In this document: positions 41,743 to 50,449 of the stretch, piece by piece | How positions within the stretch are numbered: the stretch's first letter is position 1 | How the letters are laid out: the number at the start of each line of letters is the position of its first letter | NCBI RefSeq assembly: GCF_004570875.1 | Contig: NZ_SPQK01000001.1 | Span: forward strand, 1-64,000 | Direction: 5' to 3' | Length of the DNA stretch: 64,000 bases | Source of the DNA: Blastococcus sp. CT_GayMR16 | Lineage (GTDB): Bacteria; Actinomycetota; Actinomycetes; Mycobacteriales; Geodermatophilaceae | Position numbers and translations under genes: made by a program | Notes under the pieces: generated by a model | Seen by the model: only the letters and a program-made list of their open reading frames with translations | The model's database searches: none | Told to the model about the DNA's origin: nothing

Positions 41743-44415
41743 TCAGCCCTCCCGGAGGAGGCTCACGGGTGCCCGGCGCGCCCACCACAGAGCGACGCCA
41801 CAGGCGACCGCGATGCTGGCGACCACCGCCGCAGCGAGTACGGCCAGGTACGTCCAGGGCACGGCCAACGAGCTGGGCGGCGGGTCGAACACGCCCGACA
41901 GGACAGCGACCAGGACACGGGCGAGTGCCGCACCGAGGGCCGCACCAAGAACGAGGCCCAGGACGACCACCGTCGCCGCCTCGCCGACGACGAATGCCGC
42001 GGCCTGACGGGGTCGGGCGCCCAACGCCCGGAGGACGGCAAAGTTGCGGCGTCGTTCGGCCATGCCGAGGGCGAGCACCAGGCCGCCCGCGGCCGCGCCG
42101 AAGGCGAAGGCGAAGCCCAGCTCCAGCAGGGTCAGCCCATGCAGGTCGATGGAGGCGAGACTGGATCCGATGGTTGCCACGGCGGCCGACAGTGGCGTGA
42201 CCGTCGCGGCCGGACCAGCCGCCTGGCGCAGGGCTGCGGTCACCGCGGGGGTGTCCTGCCCCCCGGTGTCGACGAGGAAGGCGCCGACGGTGTCGTCGGC
42301 GGTCACCTTCGTCAGGTAGTCGGCGTTGGCCACCAGGAAGCTGTCTTTGGGCGCGGTGGGGAACTCGTTGGCGACACCTACGTAGTGGAACGGCGCGGTG
42401 ACCGGTGCGCCACCGGCTGCGGTCTGCACGCGCAGTTGCACGGCGTCGCCGAGGGAGAGCTGGTAGTCGGTCACCGTCTCGGCGGAGACCAGTATCCCGT
42501 CAGGGGTGGCGGCGAGCGCGGCCATCATCTGGTCGGCGGTGCCCCCGGTGAACCAGCTGTCCTGCAGCGAGGTGGCCGCGGCCACGGTGTCCGGCCGAAC
42601 CCCGTAGAGGTCCTGCAGGTCGGCGCCGACGTAGGCGAACCGGTGTTGCAGCGGCTCGACGGCGCGAACCCCGGGTACGGCCGCCAGAGCGTCGGCCCCC
42701 GACGGCGGCACGCGGGCACCCGGAGCCTCGGTCACCGCCACGTCCGACCCGTTGGTGAGCCGCGCGTCGACGAGCGCCTGCTGCTGGTAGGTGGCGTTGA
42801 AGACGGCCGTGGAGACGGCGAAGGCCACGGCCAGGGCGAGGACCACCGCGGCCCGCGTCACCAGTGCCCGGGAACGGCCGAGGCCGGCGGCGACGATGCC
42901 GGCCAGTGGTCCGGCCACCGGCCGCAGGGCCGCGGTCAGGAGGCGCTGCCCGCGGCCGAGCAGCAGGTCCGCCAGCCGCCAGCACAGCAGGCCTCCGCCG
43001 GCCCACAGCAGCGCGGGGCCCAGGAACGCCCAGTAGTCCACCGAGATGGTGGCCACGCCCTCCGGTGCCAGCACGAGCGCGTATCCGACCCTGCTGGTCG
43101 CGCTGATGACTGCTGCGGCGCCGGCGAGGGCGAGAAGGTCCAGGCCCAGGCGCGCCCACAGCGGCCGCTTCGGTGGGGGCAGGGCTCCCGCGTCGACGAC
43201 CCGGCCGGCCCGCCAGGCACGCTCGGCGGGCAGCAGGATGGTGGCCAGGGCCACCGCGAATCCGGCGGCCGCTGCGACCGCGGCCCATCCGGCTGCCGCG
43301 GACGGGGTGCTACCGAATGCGGGCGAACCGAAGGCGAGGCGGCCGAGGAGCGCGGCCAGGCCCAGTCCGGCCAGCACCCCGACGACTCCGATGATGGTCG
43401 CCTCGGCGGCCGCGAGAGCCAGCGCCTGCCGGTGGGTCGCCCCGCGGGTGCGGAGCAGTGCCTGTTCCCGCTGCCGGCGCTGGCGTCCGGCGCCGGCAAC
43501 CGAGGTGGTCAGCAGTCCGGCGAGTACTGCCCCCGGCAGCCCGAGGAAGAGGAAGAGGATCTGCGCGTAGAGCGCGTCTTCCCGGGCGGCGCCGAGGGTG
43601 GCCGCGAGGTTGTCCCCGACGATTCCGGCGCCGGTCAGCGTGAGTTCGGTGTTGCGGGCGCCACCGCCCTCGGTGACGTAGGCGGCGGCGGGGTCGGCGG
43701 GAAGGGGGGCATCGCGTCCGACGTGCACCTGGCTGCTGATCAGGTCCGGCCGGCCGGCCGCGAGGGGGTCGAAGAGCTGCCGCCACAGGGGTTGGGGCAG
43801 CAGCAGCACGTTGTCCGGCGGGGCGGTGGGCTGGGCACCGGCCGGCGCGCCGACGGTCTGGAAGAGGGTGTCCGCCTGGGGAAGGTCGACGACGCCCTCC
43901 ACGGTGACAGTCGCATCGGGCAGCCCCGGGCGCACGACGGAGACGACGTCACCGACCCCGACGTGGAGGTTCGCCGCGGTCTGCTGCGCCACCAGCACGC
44001 CGGTATCGCTGCCGGCGAGGGTGCGCAGCTGGCCGGGGAAGTCCGCGAGGTAGTTCGGCGGCAGGCCCAGCACCTGCGCGGCACCGGTGGTCTGCGTGGT
44101 CGCGGGCGCGCCGGGCGCCGCGGTCGTGGCCGCCAGGCCGGGAAGGGAGGCGAACCCGACGACGTCGGTGACCCTCGTACCGGGCTGAGCCGCAACGGTG
44201 GAGGCGACCTGGGCGGGGTCGGCCCCGGCAGCCACCTGTACCTGCCAGTCGACGGCTACCCGGGCGATCGCACGGTCGGTCATCGTCGCCTTGCTCGAGA
44301 CGAGGAAGGCCCCGATCGCGGCCAGCAGTGCGACCGCCGTGACCACCCCCGTCGCCACAGCGGCCATGCGGCCGGCCCGGTGCCGCAGGAGCCCGGACAA
44401 CCATCGGATGATCAT
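41743..44415 (-). CDS. ABC transporter permease, FtsX/MacB type, large
   Basis: 890 residues. A signal-anchor helix (about 13-38) is followed by a large extracytoplasmic domain of about 240 residues, a three-helix FtsX bundle (about 275-395), further helices (420-540), a second extracytoplasmic domain and a final FtsX bundle (about 740-880). This duplicated layout is that of actinobacterial permeases which pull lipoproteins, peptides or drugs from the membrane rather than transport through it (MacB-like mechanotransmission). Its ATG overlaps the ATPase gene stop. It is co-transcribed with two ATPases and a lipoprotein. Confidence 0.87.
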   Translation of the reverse strand: MIIRWLSGLLRHRAGRMAAVATGVVTAVALLAAIGAFLVSSKATMTDRAIARVAVDWQVQVAAGADPAQVASTVAAQPGTRVTDVVGFASLPGLAATTAAPGAPATTQTTGAAQVLGLPPNYLADFPGQLRTLAGSDTGVLVAQQTAANLHVGVGDVVSVVRPGLPDATVTVEGVVDLPQADTLFQTVGAPAGAQPTAPPDNVLLLPQPLWRQLFDPLAAGRPDLISSQVHVGRDAPLPADPAAAYVTEGGGARNTELTLTGAGIVGDNLAATLGAAREDALYAQILFLFLGLPGAVLAGLLTTSVAGAGRQRRQREQALLRTRGATHRQALALAAAEATIIGVVGVLAGLGLAALLGRLAFGSPAFGSTPSAAAGWAAVAAAAGFAVALATILLPAERAWRAGRVVDAGALPPPKRPLWARLGLDLLALAGAAAVISATSRVGYALVLAPEGVATISVDYWAFLGPALLWAGGGLLCWRLADLLLGRGQRLLTAALRPVAGPLAGIVAAGLGRSRALVTRAAVVLALAVAFAVSTAVFNATYQQQALVDARLTNGSDVAVTEAPGARVPPSGADALAAVPGVRAVEPLQHRFAYVGADLQDLYGVRPDTVAAATSLQDSWFTGGTADQMMAALAATPDGILVSAETVTDYQLSLGDAVQLRVQTAAGGAPVTAPFHYVGVANEFPTAPKDSFLVANADYLTKVTADDTVGAFLVDTGGQDTPAVTAALRQAAGPAATVTPLSAAVATIGSSLASIDLHGLTLLELGFAFAFGAAAGGLVLALGMAERRRNFAVLRALGARPRQAAAFVVGEAATVVVLGLVLGAALGAALARVLVAVLSGVFDPPPSSLAVPWTYLAVLAAAVVASIAVACGVALWWARRAPVSLLREG

Positions 44416-45095
44416 CGTGCTCCGACCTGGGGCGCCGGCTCTCGTCGTCGCCCGTCAGCCATGGCCCAGCGGACGTCGAGACGGTCGGCGACCTCGGGAT
44501 CATGGGTGCTGACCACCAGTGCCGCCCCCAGTGACCCGACGGTGGCCAGGAGAACGTCGAGGACGTGCGTCGCGGTGCGCCGGTCCAGCTGGCCCGTGGG
44601 CTCGTCGGCGATGACGAGGGCGGGCTCGGCGGCCAGCACCCGGGCGATGGCCACCCGCTGCGCCTGCCCACCGGAGAGCTCCTCGGGCGTCGAGCTGGCC
44701 AGTCCCGTCAGCCCCAGGCGGTCCAGCGCCTGTTCCGCGCGGAGCCGCGCCTCGCTGCGCGGGACGTCGGCCAGCAGCAGCGGCAGCGCCACATTGTCGG
44801 TCACGTCCAGGGCCGGGAGCAGGCTCGGTGCCTGGAACACGACCCCGATCCCCAGCGGCCGACCGGCCCGCATCGTCAGCCCCGGCCAGGTCACCGTGCC
44901 GGAGGTCGGGGTGTCCAGCCCGGCCATCAGGTGCAGCAGGGTCGACTTCCCGGAACCGGACTCGCCGGTCACCGCGATGCGCTGCCCGTGACGCACCTGG
45001 CCGTTGACGTCGCGGACCGCGGCGACCTCCGCCTCTCCCTTGCCGAACAACCGGGTCAGACCGCGGCAGTCCACGAGAGTCTCGACCCCGGTCAT
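44412..45095 (-). CDS. ABC transporter ATP-binding protein (MacB/LolD type)
   Basis: 227 residues from ATG 45095. Walker A GESGSGKST (about 37-45), Q loop in GVVFQAPSLLPALDV, signature LSGGQAQRV, Walker B ALVIADEP and switch histidine in VVSTHDPEVA are all intact. The sequence class is that of ATPases partnering FtsX-type permeases. Its ATG overlaps the stop of the upstream ATPase gene, and its own stop overlaps the permease start, so a fixed ratio of the three products is likely. Confidence 0.92.
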   Translation of the reverse strand: MTGVETLVDCRGLTRLFGKGEAEVAAVRDVNGQVRHGQRIAVTGESGSGKSTLLHLMAGLDTPTSGTVTWPGLTMRAGRPLGIGVVFQAPSLLPALDVTDNVALPLLLADVPRSEARLRAEQALDRLGLTGLASSTPEELSGGQAQRVAIARVLAAEPALVIADEPTGQLDRRTATHVLDVLLATVGSLGAALVVSTHDPEVADRLDVRWAMADGRRREPAPQVGAR

Positions 45096-45811
45096 GCCGC
45101 CACCGCCACTTCGGCCGCGACCCACCGGCCGTCGGTCAGGCGGAGGACACGGTCGGCGCCGGCGGCGACCTCCGCGCTGTGACTGGCCACGACCACCGCG
45201 GCCCCCTCGGCGGCAACGAGCCGGATCAGGTCCAGCACGCGATGCTCGGTGGCCAGGTCCAGCTCGCCGGTCGGCTCGTCGGCGATCAGCACCGCGGGAT
45301 CTCCCGCGAGTGCCACGGCAAGGCCCGCCCGGGCGAGCTCACCGCCGGAAAGGGTCCCTGGCATGGCTCGGGCGCGGTGGCCGAGACCGACGAGTTCCAG
45401 CAGGTCCGGAACCGTCCGGCGCGGGGTCGTCCCCCGCCCCCGGAGGCTCTGTACCAGGGCGACGTTGGTCCGGACGTCCAGGTGCTCCACCAGATTGCCC
45501 GACTGCCGGAGTACGCCGACCAGCCGTCGGCGAACCAGGGTCCGCTGGGCCTCGGGAAGGTGGCTGATGCGCTCACCCGCGAGCCGGACCGACCCTCCGT
45601 CCGGCTCGTCCAGACCGGCGAGCAGGGCCAGGACTGTTGATTTCCCCGACCCGGAAGGACCCGTGACTGCGACGACCTCGCCACCGTGGACAGTGAGGGA
45701 GATGCCGCGCAGCGCGAGCGTCTCCTCATCGCCGGCGCGGTAGAACCGGTAGAGGTCGAGTGCCTGCACCGCCGGGACGGCGGACGCCGGATGGGCTGTC
45801 TGCATCGTCAT
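45092..45811 (-). CDS. ABC transporter ATP-binding protein (MacB/LolD type), second
   Basis: 239 residues from ATG 45811 (GTG 45823 and ATG 45805 are possible). Walker A GPSGSGKST, signature LSGGELARA, Walker B VLIADEP and H loop VVVASHSAEVA are present. The Q-loop region VLRQSGNLVEHLDVRTNV and the signature differ from the neighbour ATPase, so the two are not recent duplicates and may form a heterodimer under the single large permease. The start follows the lipoprotein stop by two bases. Confidence 0.9.
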   Translation of the reverse strand: MTMQTAHPASAVPAVQALDLYRFYRAGDEETLALRGISLTVHGGEVVAVTGPSGSGKSTVLALLAGLDEPDGGSVRLAGERISHLPEAQRTLVRRRLVGVLRQSGNLVEHLDVRTNVALVQSLRGRGTTPRRTVPDLLELVGLGHRARAMPGTLSGGELARAGLAVALAGDPAVLIADEPTGELDLATEHRVLDLIRLVAAEGAAVVVASHSAEVAAGADRVLRLTDGRWVAAEVAVAA

Positions 45812-45813
45812 GG

Positions 45814-46410
45814 TCAGAGCCACGCGAACGACGTGCTGACCATCCGCCAGGCGTCCACGTCGTCGGCACCCTGGGGGCCGCTGAGGGTCAGCAGCACCTC
45901 GGTGCCGTTGCGCCAGAACACGTAGAGCTCGACGTCGTCCTTCGTCACCTTCCCGGTGACCGGGTCGGCGGCGGAATCCGCGGTGTAGGTGCCGTGGACG
46001 ACGTTGCCGGCGGGCAGCCTCAGCGTCTCGACCGGCCCGAGGGTCACGTTGTTCCCGTTGGTGACCAGGTCGGTCAGGACACCGCCGAGCACCGTGTCCT
46101 GGTTGGGCTCCGGCTGGCCGTCGAGCTGCTGGACGGTGACGGTGTTGAGCTTGTCGGTGAACGAGACGCCGTTGGTCGCGTCGGTACGCGCCCAGCCCTC
46201 CGGCACCTTCACCGAGAACGATCCGTCGGCGGGGCTGTAGGGGACGTACACCTGGTTGTCAGGGATGTCGCCCAGCGGGCTCTGCTCGCTGGGCGAGGCC
46301 GCCGCGCTCCCGGCGGCCGGACCTGGAGACGGCGCCCCACCACCGCAGCCGGCGACGAGGAGAGCCGCCAGTGCGGCGGGTACGAGGAGCAGCGCTCGGG
46401 ACCGTGTCAT
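45814..46410 (-). CDS. Exported lipoprotein, first gene of the ABC exporter operon
   Basis: 198 residues from ATG 46410. A basic start, a hydrophobic h-region and the lipobox VAGC with acylation at C22; then a serine/proline linker and a globular part (YVPYSPADGSFSVKVPEGWARTD to WRMVSTSFAWL) resembling PsbP/LpqN-like lipoproteins that bind lipids or act as chaperones in actinobacteria. Leading an operon with two ATPases and an extractor permease, it is likely a periplasm-side partner of the transporter. Three CTCAG-type half-sites precede it. Confidence 0.85.
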   Translation of the reverse strand: MTRSRALLLVPAALAALLVAGCGGGAPSPGPAAGSAAASPSEQSPLGDIPDNQVYVPYSPADGSFSVKVPEGWARTDATNGVSFTDKLNTVTVQQLDGQPEPNQDTVLGGVLTDLVTNGNNVTLGPVETLRLPAGNVVHGTYTADSAADPVTGKVTKDDVELYVFWRNGTEVLLTLSGPQGADDVDAWRMVSTSFAWL

Positions 46411-46412
46411 GC

Positions 46413-46449
46413 GCTGAGGTTGACACCGGGCCGCTGAGAGGGCGCTGAG
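46413..46449 (-). promoter_or_regulatory. CTCAG-type direct repeat upstream of the lipoprotein/ABC operon
   Basis: Minus strand CTCAGC-GCCCT-CTCAGC (46449-46433), 11-base period, and a third CTCAGC at 46418-46413 directly before the ATG, 20 bases from the pair. The same 11 + 20 arrangement occurs before the metallophosphoesterase gene. Confidence 0.78.
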
Positions 46450-46507
46450 CGAACTTCCCGTCTCCTCCCGTCCGCCTGCCCCGGAAGAAGACCCGGTACG
46501 GCGTCAA

Positions 46508-46538
46508 CCGGGCCCGGGCCGGCAGGCCCGGGACCCGG
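46508..46538 (-). terminator. Hairpin terminator of the GT2-GT39 operon
   Basis: CCGGG-CCCGGGCC (46508-46520) pairs with GGCCCGGG (46525-46532) and, past a one-base bulge, CCCGG (46534-46538); four-base loop. It lies 42 bases past the stop of the minus-strand glycosyltransferase. Confidence 0.65.
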
Positions 46539-46579
46539 ACGGAGTCGACCCCGCACCTTCCCGCGGAGCGCGGCTACTG

Positions 46580-48646
46580 CTACTGGCCGCCGGCAGACGC
46601 AGCGGACAGGTCGACCAGGACCCAGCCGCCGACCGTGGTCGAGGGGTAGGCACCGAGGGCCCAGTACGCGATCTGCTCGGTCGGCGAGCCGTGCGCGGAA
46701 CCGCGGCTGGTCAGAACGAGGTAGTGCACGCGTGAAGCGGCGACAGCAGCGCGGAAGTCGCTGAGCGTGGGATGCGGGTCCCGGCCGGCGAATCCGCCCA
46801 GCGCCCACACGGATGCGCCACTGGCCAGCTGCAGGTCCGCGGCCCGGCGGCCGACGGCGGCGGCCGCCCAGTCGTAGCCCGGCGCGCCGGCACGCAGGCG
46901 GTCTGCCAGGGCGGTCGGCAGCCGGACGTTGGTGGTTCCGCCCGGACTCATGCCGGCCGGCGTGTGCACCGAGGTGACGCCTGGCCCGGCGTAGACGTTC
47001 GCCCCTCGGTGCACAGCCTGCGCGGTGGCCGCCGACCACGCCGCGGGGCCGGCGAGCACCGCGATGAGGAGAGCCGCACTCACGACCCGGCGGCCGCGGA
47101 ACCTCCCGGGGACCGGTCGCTGGATCCCTGCACCGGACGGCTCACGCTGCGGCGCCTCCCCGGCGGCGAGCGACCGGTCACCGATCGTCCACACGCCACG
47201 GACCGCTACCGCCCCCGCGACCAGGACGACCGGCGCGGCGAGCAGCGGCCACCCCGGACGGCTCGCCAGCAGACCGACCGACCACAGCGCGGTGAGGGCG
47301 ACCGTGGCTGCCAGCACCCGCCGAGCCCGTACCCCGTCGTCCTCGCGCGACTTCTCCCAGAGCAGCATGCCGCCGAGCGCCACGGCGCCGGCGATGGCGG
47401 GGGCTAGCTGGACCGCGTAGTAGCTGTGCGAGATGCCCCGCAACGAACTCAGCACCGTGCCCGCGACCAGCAGCCAGCTTCCCCAGAGAAGCAGCCCTGC
47501 CCGCGCCACATCCCGGCGGTCCCGGCCGCGGGTCAGCACCCATCCCGCGACGAGTGCGATGAGTGCTGCGGGGAGCAGCCAACCCGCCTCTGGCGCCCAC
47601 GAGCCGAACAACCGTCCCCACGACCCGGGCCGCGCGACGTCGGCCGCTCCCCCACCGCTCTCCTGCCCGGTCAGGCGGCCCAGGCCGTTGTAGCCCAACG
47701 CGAGGTCGATGACGCTGTTGGTCTGCGTGCCGCCGATCCACGGCCGGGAACCGGCGGGAGTCAGCTGGACGGCGAGCACCCACCAGCCGGCGGCGGCGGC
47801 CATCGCCGTTCCCGCGACGGCCACCCGCCCCAGCCGTCGCCAGACCGGGCCGGCCCCGGCCACCAGGGCCACCACGACGAATGCCGGCACGATCAGCCAC
47901 GCCTGCAACAGCTTGGTCAGGAAGGCCAGTCCGAGCAGGGCCCCGCAGGCCATCAGCCACCCGCCGCCACCTCGCGTCGCGCCGAGGGACCGGACCAGCG
48001 CGTAGGACGCCGCCACGGAGAGCAGCACCATCAGCGCGTCGGGGTTGTCGTAGCGGGCCATGAGCGTGACCACGGGCGTCAGCGCCAGGACGGCGCCGGC
48101 GATCAGACCGGTCGCCGCAGCACGGGCTTCGGCTCTGGATTCGACTCCTCGGCCGGCAGACAGATTCAGGGCCTGTCGTCGCACGGTGCCGTAGAGGAGC
48201 GCGACCGCGGCGACGCCGCACAGCGCCTGCGGCAACAGCAATGCCGGTGTGGACAATCCGAACAGCCGGACGGAGAGACTGGTCAGCCACAGCGCCGCCG
48301 GCGGCTTGTCGACGGTGATGCCGCCGGCTGGGTCCAGTCCGCCGAAGAAGAACGCCTGCCAGCTGAGCGCGCCCGCCTGCGCGGCTGCGGAGTAGTAGGC
48401 GTTCGCCCACCCACTGCCCGACAACCCCAGCGAGTAGAGCAGTCCGGCCACCGTCATCAGCGCGCCGAGTGCGACGCGGCGTCCCGCGGCTGTCGCCAGG
48501 CCGAGGGGGTGACCCCGCCCGGTGGCCGGGCCAGGCGCCGTCCCCGGCAACGGCAGAGGTCCCGCGATCATCGACTCCGCCGCGCTCGGCCGGCTCGTGC
48601 CGGCGTCCCCGCCGCTCGTCGTGCTCGGGGCGGCCAGCGGCGTCAC
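46580..48646 (-). CDS. GT39/ArnT-like membrane glycosyltransferase
   Basis: 688 residues from GTG 48646, overlapping the GT2-GtrA gene by four bases. About eleven membrane helices; the first periplasmic loop carries the expected acidic/lysine motif GGITVDKPPAALWL (about residues 110-123), and the segment MARYDNPDALMVLL is typical of ArnT/YkcB-type GT-C enzymes. The C-terminal 150 residues form a soluble extracytoplasmic domain ending in LVDLSAASAGGQ. Such enzymes move a sugar from a polyprenyl phosphate carrier to an envelope acceptor. The GT2-GtrA protein next to it would make and deliver that carrier. Confidence 0.87.
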   Translation of the reverse strand: MTPLAAPSTTSGGDAGTSRPSAAESMIAGPLPLPGTAPGPATGRGHPLGLATAAGRRVALGALMTVAGLLYSLGLSGSGWANAYYSAAAQAGALSWQAFFFGGLDPAGGITVDKPPAALWLTSLSVRLFGLSTPALLLPQALCGVAAVALLYGTVRRQALNLSAGRGVESRAEARAAATGLIAGAVLALTPVVTLMARYDNPDALMVLLSVAASYALVRSLGATRGGGGWLMACGALLGLAFLTKLLQAWLIVPAFVVVALVAGAGPVWRRLGRVAVAGTAMAAAAGWWVLAVQLTPAGSRPWIGGTQTNSVIDLALGYNGLGRLTGQESGGGAADVARPGSWGRLFGSWAPEAGWLLPAALIALVAGWVLTRGRDRRDVARAGLLLWGSWLLVAGTVLSSLRGISHSYYAVQLAPAIAGAVALGGMLLWEKSREDDGVRARRVLAATVALTALWSVGLLASRPGWPLLAAPVVLVAGAVAVRGVWTIGDRSLAAGEAPQREPSGAGIQRPVPGRFRGRRVVSAALLIAVLAGPAAWSAATAQAVHRGANVYAGPGVTSVHTPAGMSPGGTTNVRLPTALADRLRAGAPGYDWAAAAVGRRAADLQLASGASVWALGGFAGRDPHPTLSDFRAAVAASRVHYLVLTSRGSAHGSPTEQIAYWALGAYPSTTVGGWVLVDLSAASAGGQ

Positions 48647-49929
48647 GCCGCTACCGCCGTCGTGGAGGACCGTAGCGCCGCCGGACGGGAGGCGTCGCCG
48701 GACGGTCGCTCGGACCGGAAGACCCAGCCACGGAAGAGCACGAAGCGGGCTACGGTCGCCATCGCGGTGGCCGCGATCAGCACCCCCACCTCCACCAGCC
48801 GCGGCGCCACCGGGGCCACGCTGTGCAGGAGAACGAGCGCGCCACTCGTCACGGCCAGGCCCACGGCGAACACGAGCAGGCCCTGCAGCTGGGCCCGGGC
48901 CGCCCCGGCCCTGCCGCGCACTCCGAACGTCAGGCGCCGGTTCGCGGCCGTGTTGCCGAATGCGGTGATCAACAGCGCCCCGAAGTTGGCCTCCTGGGCC
49001 GTGCCGATCCCCCGCAGCAGCACGAACAGCAGCAGGTAGGCGAGCGTCGACAGCACCCCGATGACCCCGAAGGCGGCCAGCTGGCCCCACGCGGTCGAGG
49101 GCGCGCCGCCCGGGCCGGCCAGCGGTCCGCGTCCGATCCGGTTCCGCAGCTCGTCCAACGGCCGCCGACCGGTGATCCGGCTCCGCCGGAGTCGGACGAT
49201 GCCGGCCAGGTCGGCCCGGGCGGTGGCGACGATGTCCACACGGCTGTCGGGGTCATCGACCCAGTCGACCGGCACCTCGTGAATGCGCAGCCCGACGCGC
49301 TCGGCCAGCCAGAGCAGTTCGGTGTCGAAGAACCACCCGTCGTCCTCGACCAGCGGTAGCAGTCGCTCCGCGGCGTCGGCGCGGATCGCCTTGAAGCCAC
49401 ACTGTGCGTCGGACAGCGTCGTCGTCCCCGTGATCCGCAGCAGCAAGTTGTAGGTGCGGGAGATCAGCTCCCGTTTCGGTCCGCGGACCACCCGGGAGGA
49501 CTTGCTCAGGCGGCTGCCGATCGACAGGTCGGAGTGCCCGCTGATCAGCGGGGCGACCAGTGGGAGCAGGGCCGCGAGATCGGTGGACAGGTCGACGTCC
49601 ATGTAGGCCAGGACGGGGGCGTCGGACGCCAGCCACGCCGTCCGCAGTGCCCGGCCCCGGCCCGGCTCGGGCAGCACGAGAACGTCGATGCCGGGCAGCT
49701 CGGCGGCGATCCGGCGGGCGACCTCGACCGTGCCGTCGGTGCTGGCGTTCTCCGCAACGGTGATCCGGAAGGAGTACGGGAACGAGTCGGTGAGATGGGC
49801 GTGCAGACGGCGCAGGGACGCCTCCAGCCCGGCCTGCTCGTTGTGCACGGGGACGACGACGTCGAGAACCGGTGGCGGCAGCGAGACGAGCACCGGGAAC
49901 GCGTCCGCGGTCAGCAGGCTGGTGTCCAT
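48643..49929 (-). CDS. GT2 polyprenyl-phosphate sugar synthase fused to GtrA
   Basis: 428 residues. Residues 20-245 form a DPM1-like GT2 domain: VVVPVHNEQAGLE, ENASTDGT, the D-x-D in YMDVDLSTD, SIGSRL and AQCGFKAIR. Residues 285-415 hold four hydrophobic helices of a GtrA domain with FGVIGVLSTLAYLLL and FGNTAANRRLTF. The GT2 part joins a nucleotide sugar to polyprenyl phosphate; GtrA domains help flip the product. The gene overlaps the GT39-like gene, forming a YkcC/YkcB-like pair. An exact double CTCAGC repeat lies 60 bases upstream. Confidence 0.88.
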   Translation of the reverse strand: MDTSLLTADAFPVLVSLPPPVLDVVVPVHNEQAGLEASLRRLHAHLTDSFPYSFRITVAENASTDGTVEVARRIAAELPGIDVLVLPEPGRGRALRTAWLASDAPVLAYMDVDLSTDLAALLPLVAPLISGHSDLSIGSRLSKSSRVVRGPKRELISRTYNLLLRITGTTTLSDAQCGFKAIRADAAERLLPLVEDDGWFFDTELLWLAERVGLRIHEVPVDWVDDPDSRVDIVATARADLAGIVRLRRSRITGRRPLDELRNRIGRGPLAGPGGAPSTAWGQLAAFGVIGVLSTLAYLLLFVLLRGIGTAQEANFGALLITAFGNTAANRRLTFGVRGRAGAARAQLQGLLVFAVGLAVTSGALVLLHSVAPVAPRLVEVGVLIAATAMATVARFVLFRGWVFRSERPSGDASRPAALRSSTTAVAA

Positions 49930-49988
49930 GAAAGTCTCCGATCCAGCTCCGCGGAGGGGAGCCGTCGATCGGACAGTGGCCCGGGCCG

Positions 49989-50005
49989 GCTGAGGCGCTG
50001 CTGAG
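49989..50005 (-). promoter_or_regulatory. CTCAG-type direct repeat upstream of GT2-GtrA operon
   Basis: Minus strand CTCAGC-AGCGC-CTCAGC, identical halves, 11-base period, 60 bases before the start codon. A mirror-oriented site serves the divergent operon at 50028-50044. Confidence 0.75.
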
Positions 50006-50027
50006 AGCCGGGCGCCCGGGCTGCGGG

Positions 50028-50044
50028 CTCAGCATCTTCTCAGC
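50028..50044 (+). promoter_or_regulatory. CTCAG-type direct repeat upstream of YggT-DedA operon
   Basis: CTCAGC-ATCTT-CTCAGC on the plus strand, identical halves, 11-base period, 56 bases before ATG 50100. Confidence 0.75.
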
Positions 50045-50099
50045 ACAGCGGGCCGACGCTGGGTCCGGCGGGCCGACCGGCCCGAACCGGAGGTGCTCC

Positions 50100-50384
50100 A
50101 TGTCGACCGTCCTCGGCCTCGTTGCGGCCGCGATCACCGTCGTCCAGTTGGTGCTGCTCGCGCGGATCGTCAGCAGCTGGGTACTCGTCCTGGCCGGACC
50201 GGGCGGCCGCCATCCGGGCGTCGTCCGCGTCGACACGGCGCTCGCCCGCCTCACCGAGCCGATCCTGGCGCCGGTGCGGCGGGTGATCCCTCCGCTGCGA
50301 CTGGGATCGGTCGCCCTCGACCTGTCCATTCCGGTGGTGCTGCTCGCGCTGAGCCTCGTGGCGGCGCTGCTTCCCGGCGCCTGA
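50100..50384 (+). CDS. YggT family small membrane protein
   Basis: 94 residues with GGAGG just upstream. Two hydrophobic helices (about 5-30 and 70-92) flank a loop with LTEPILAPVRRVIPPLRLGSVALDLS, the signature of YggT/YlmG proteins, which support membrane organisation, cell division sites or osmotic tolerance. Most actinobacterial YggT genes lie near ftsZ/sepF; this copy is instead in an envelope-stress setting before a DedA gene. Confidence 0.85.
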   Translation: MSTVLGLVAAAITVVQLVLLARIVSSWVLVLAGPGGRHPGVVRVDTALARLTEPILAPVRRVIPPLRLGSVALDLSIPVVLLALSLVAALLPGA

Positions 50385-50449
50385 TCGCCACGGCCGCGAC
50401 CGAGCTAGGCGCCCCGACACGACCGACTTGACCAGCACGGAGAAGGCAC

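Noticed and set aside
42139-44991. A 950-codon plus-strand frame opposite the ABC permease
   Set aside because: It has no recognisable domain and follows the third-position GC bias of the minus-strand permease and ATPase genes, which carry all expected motifs.
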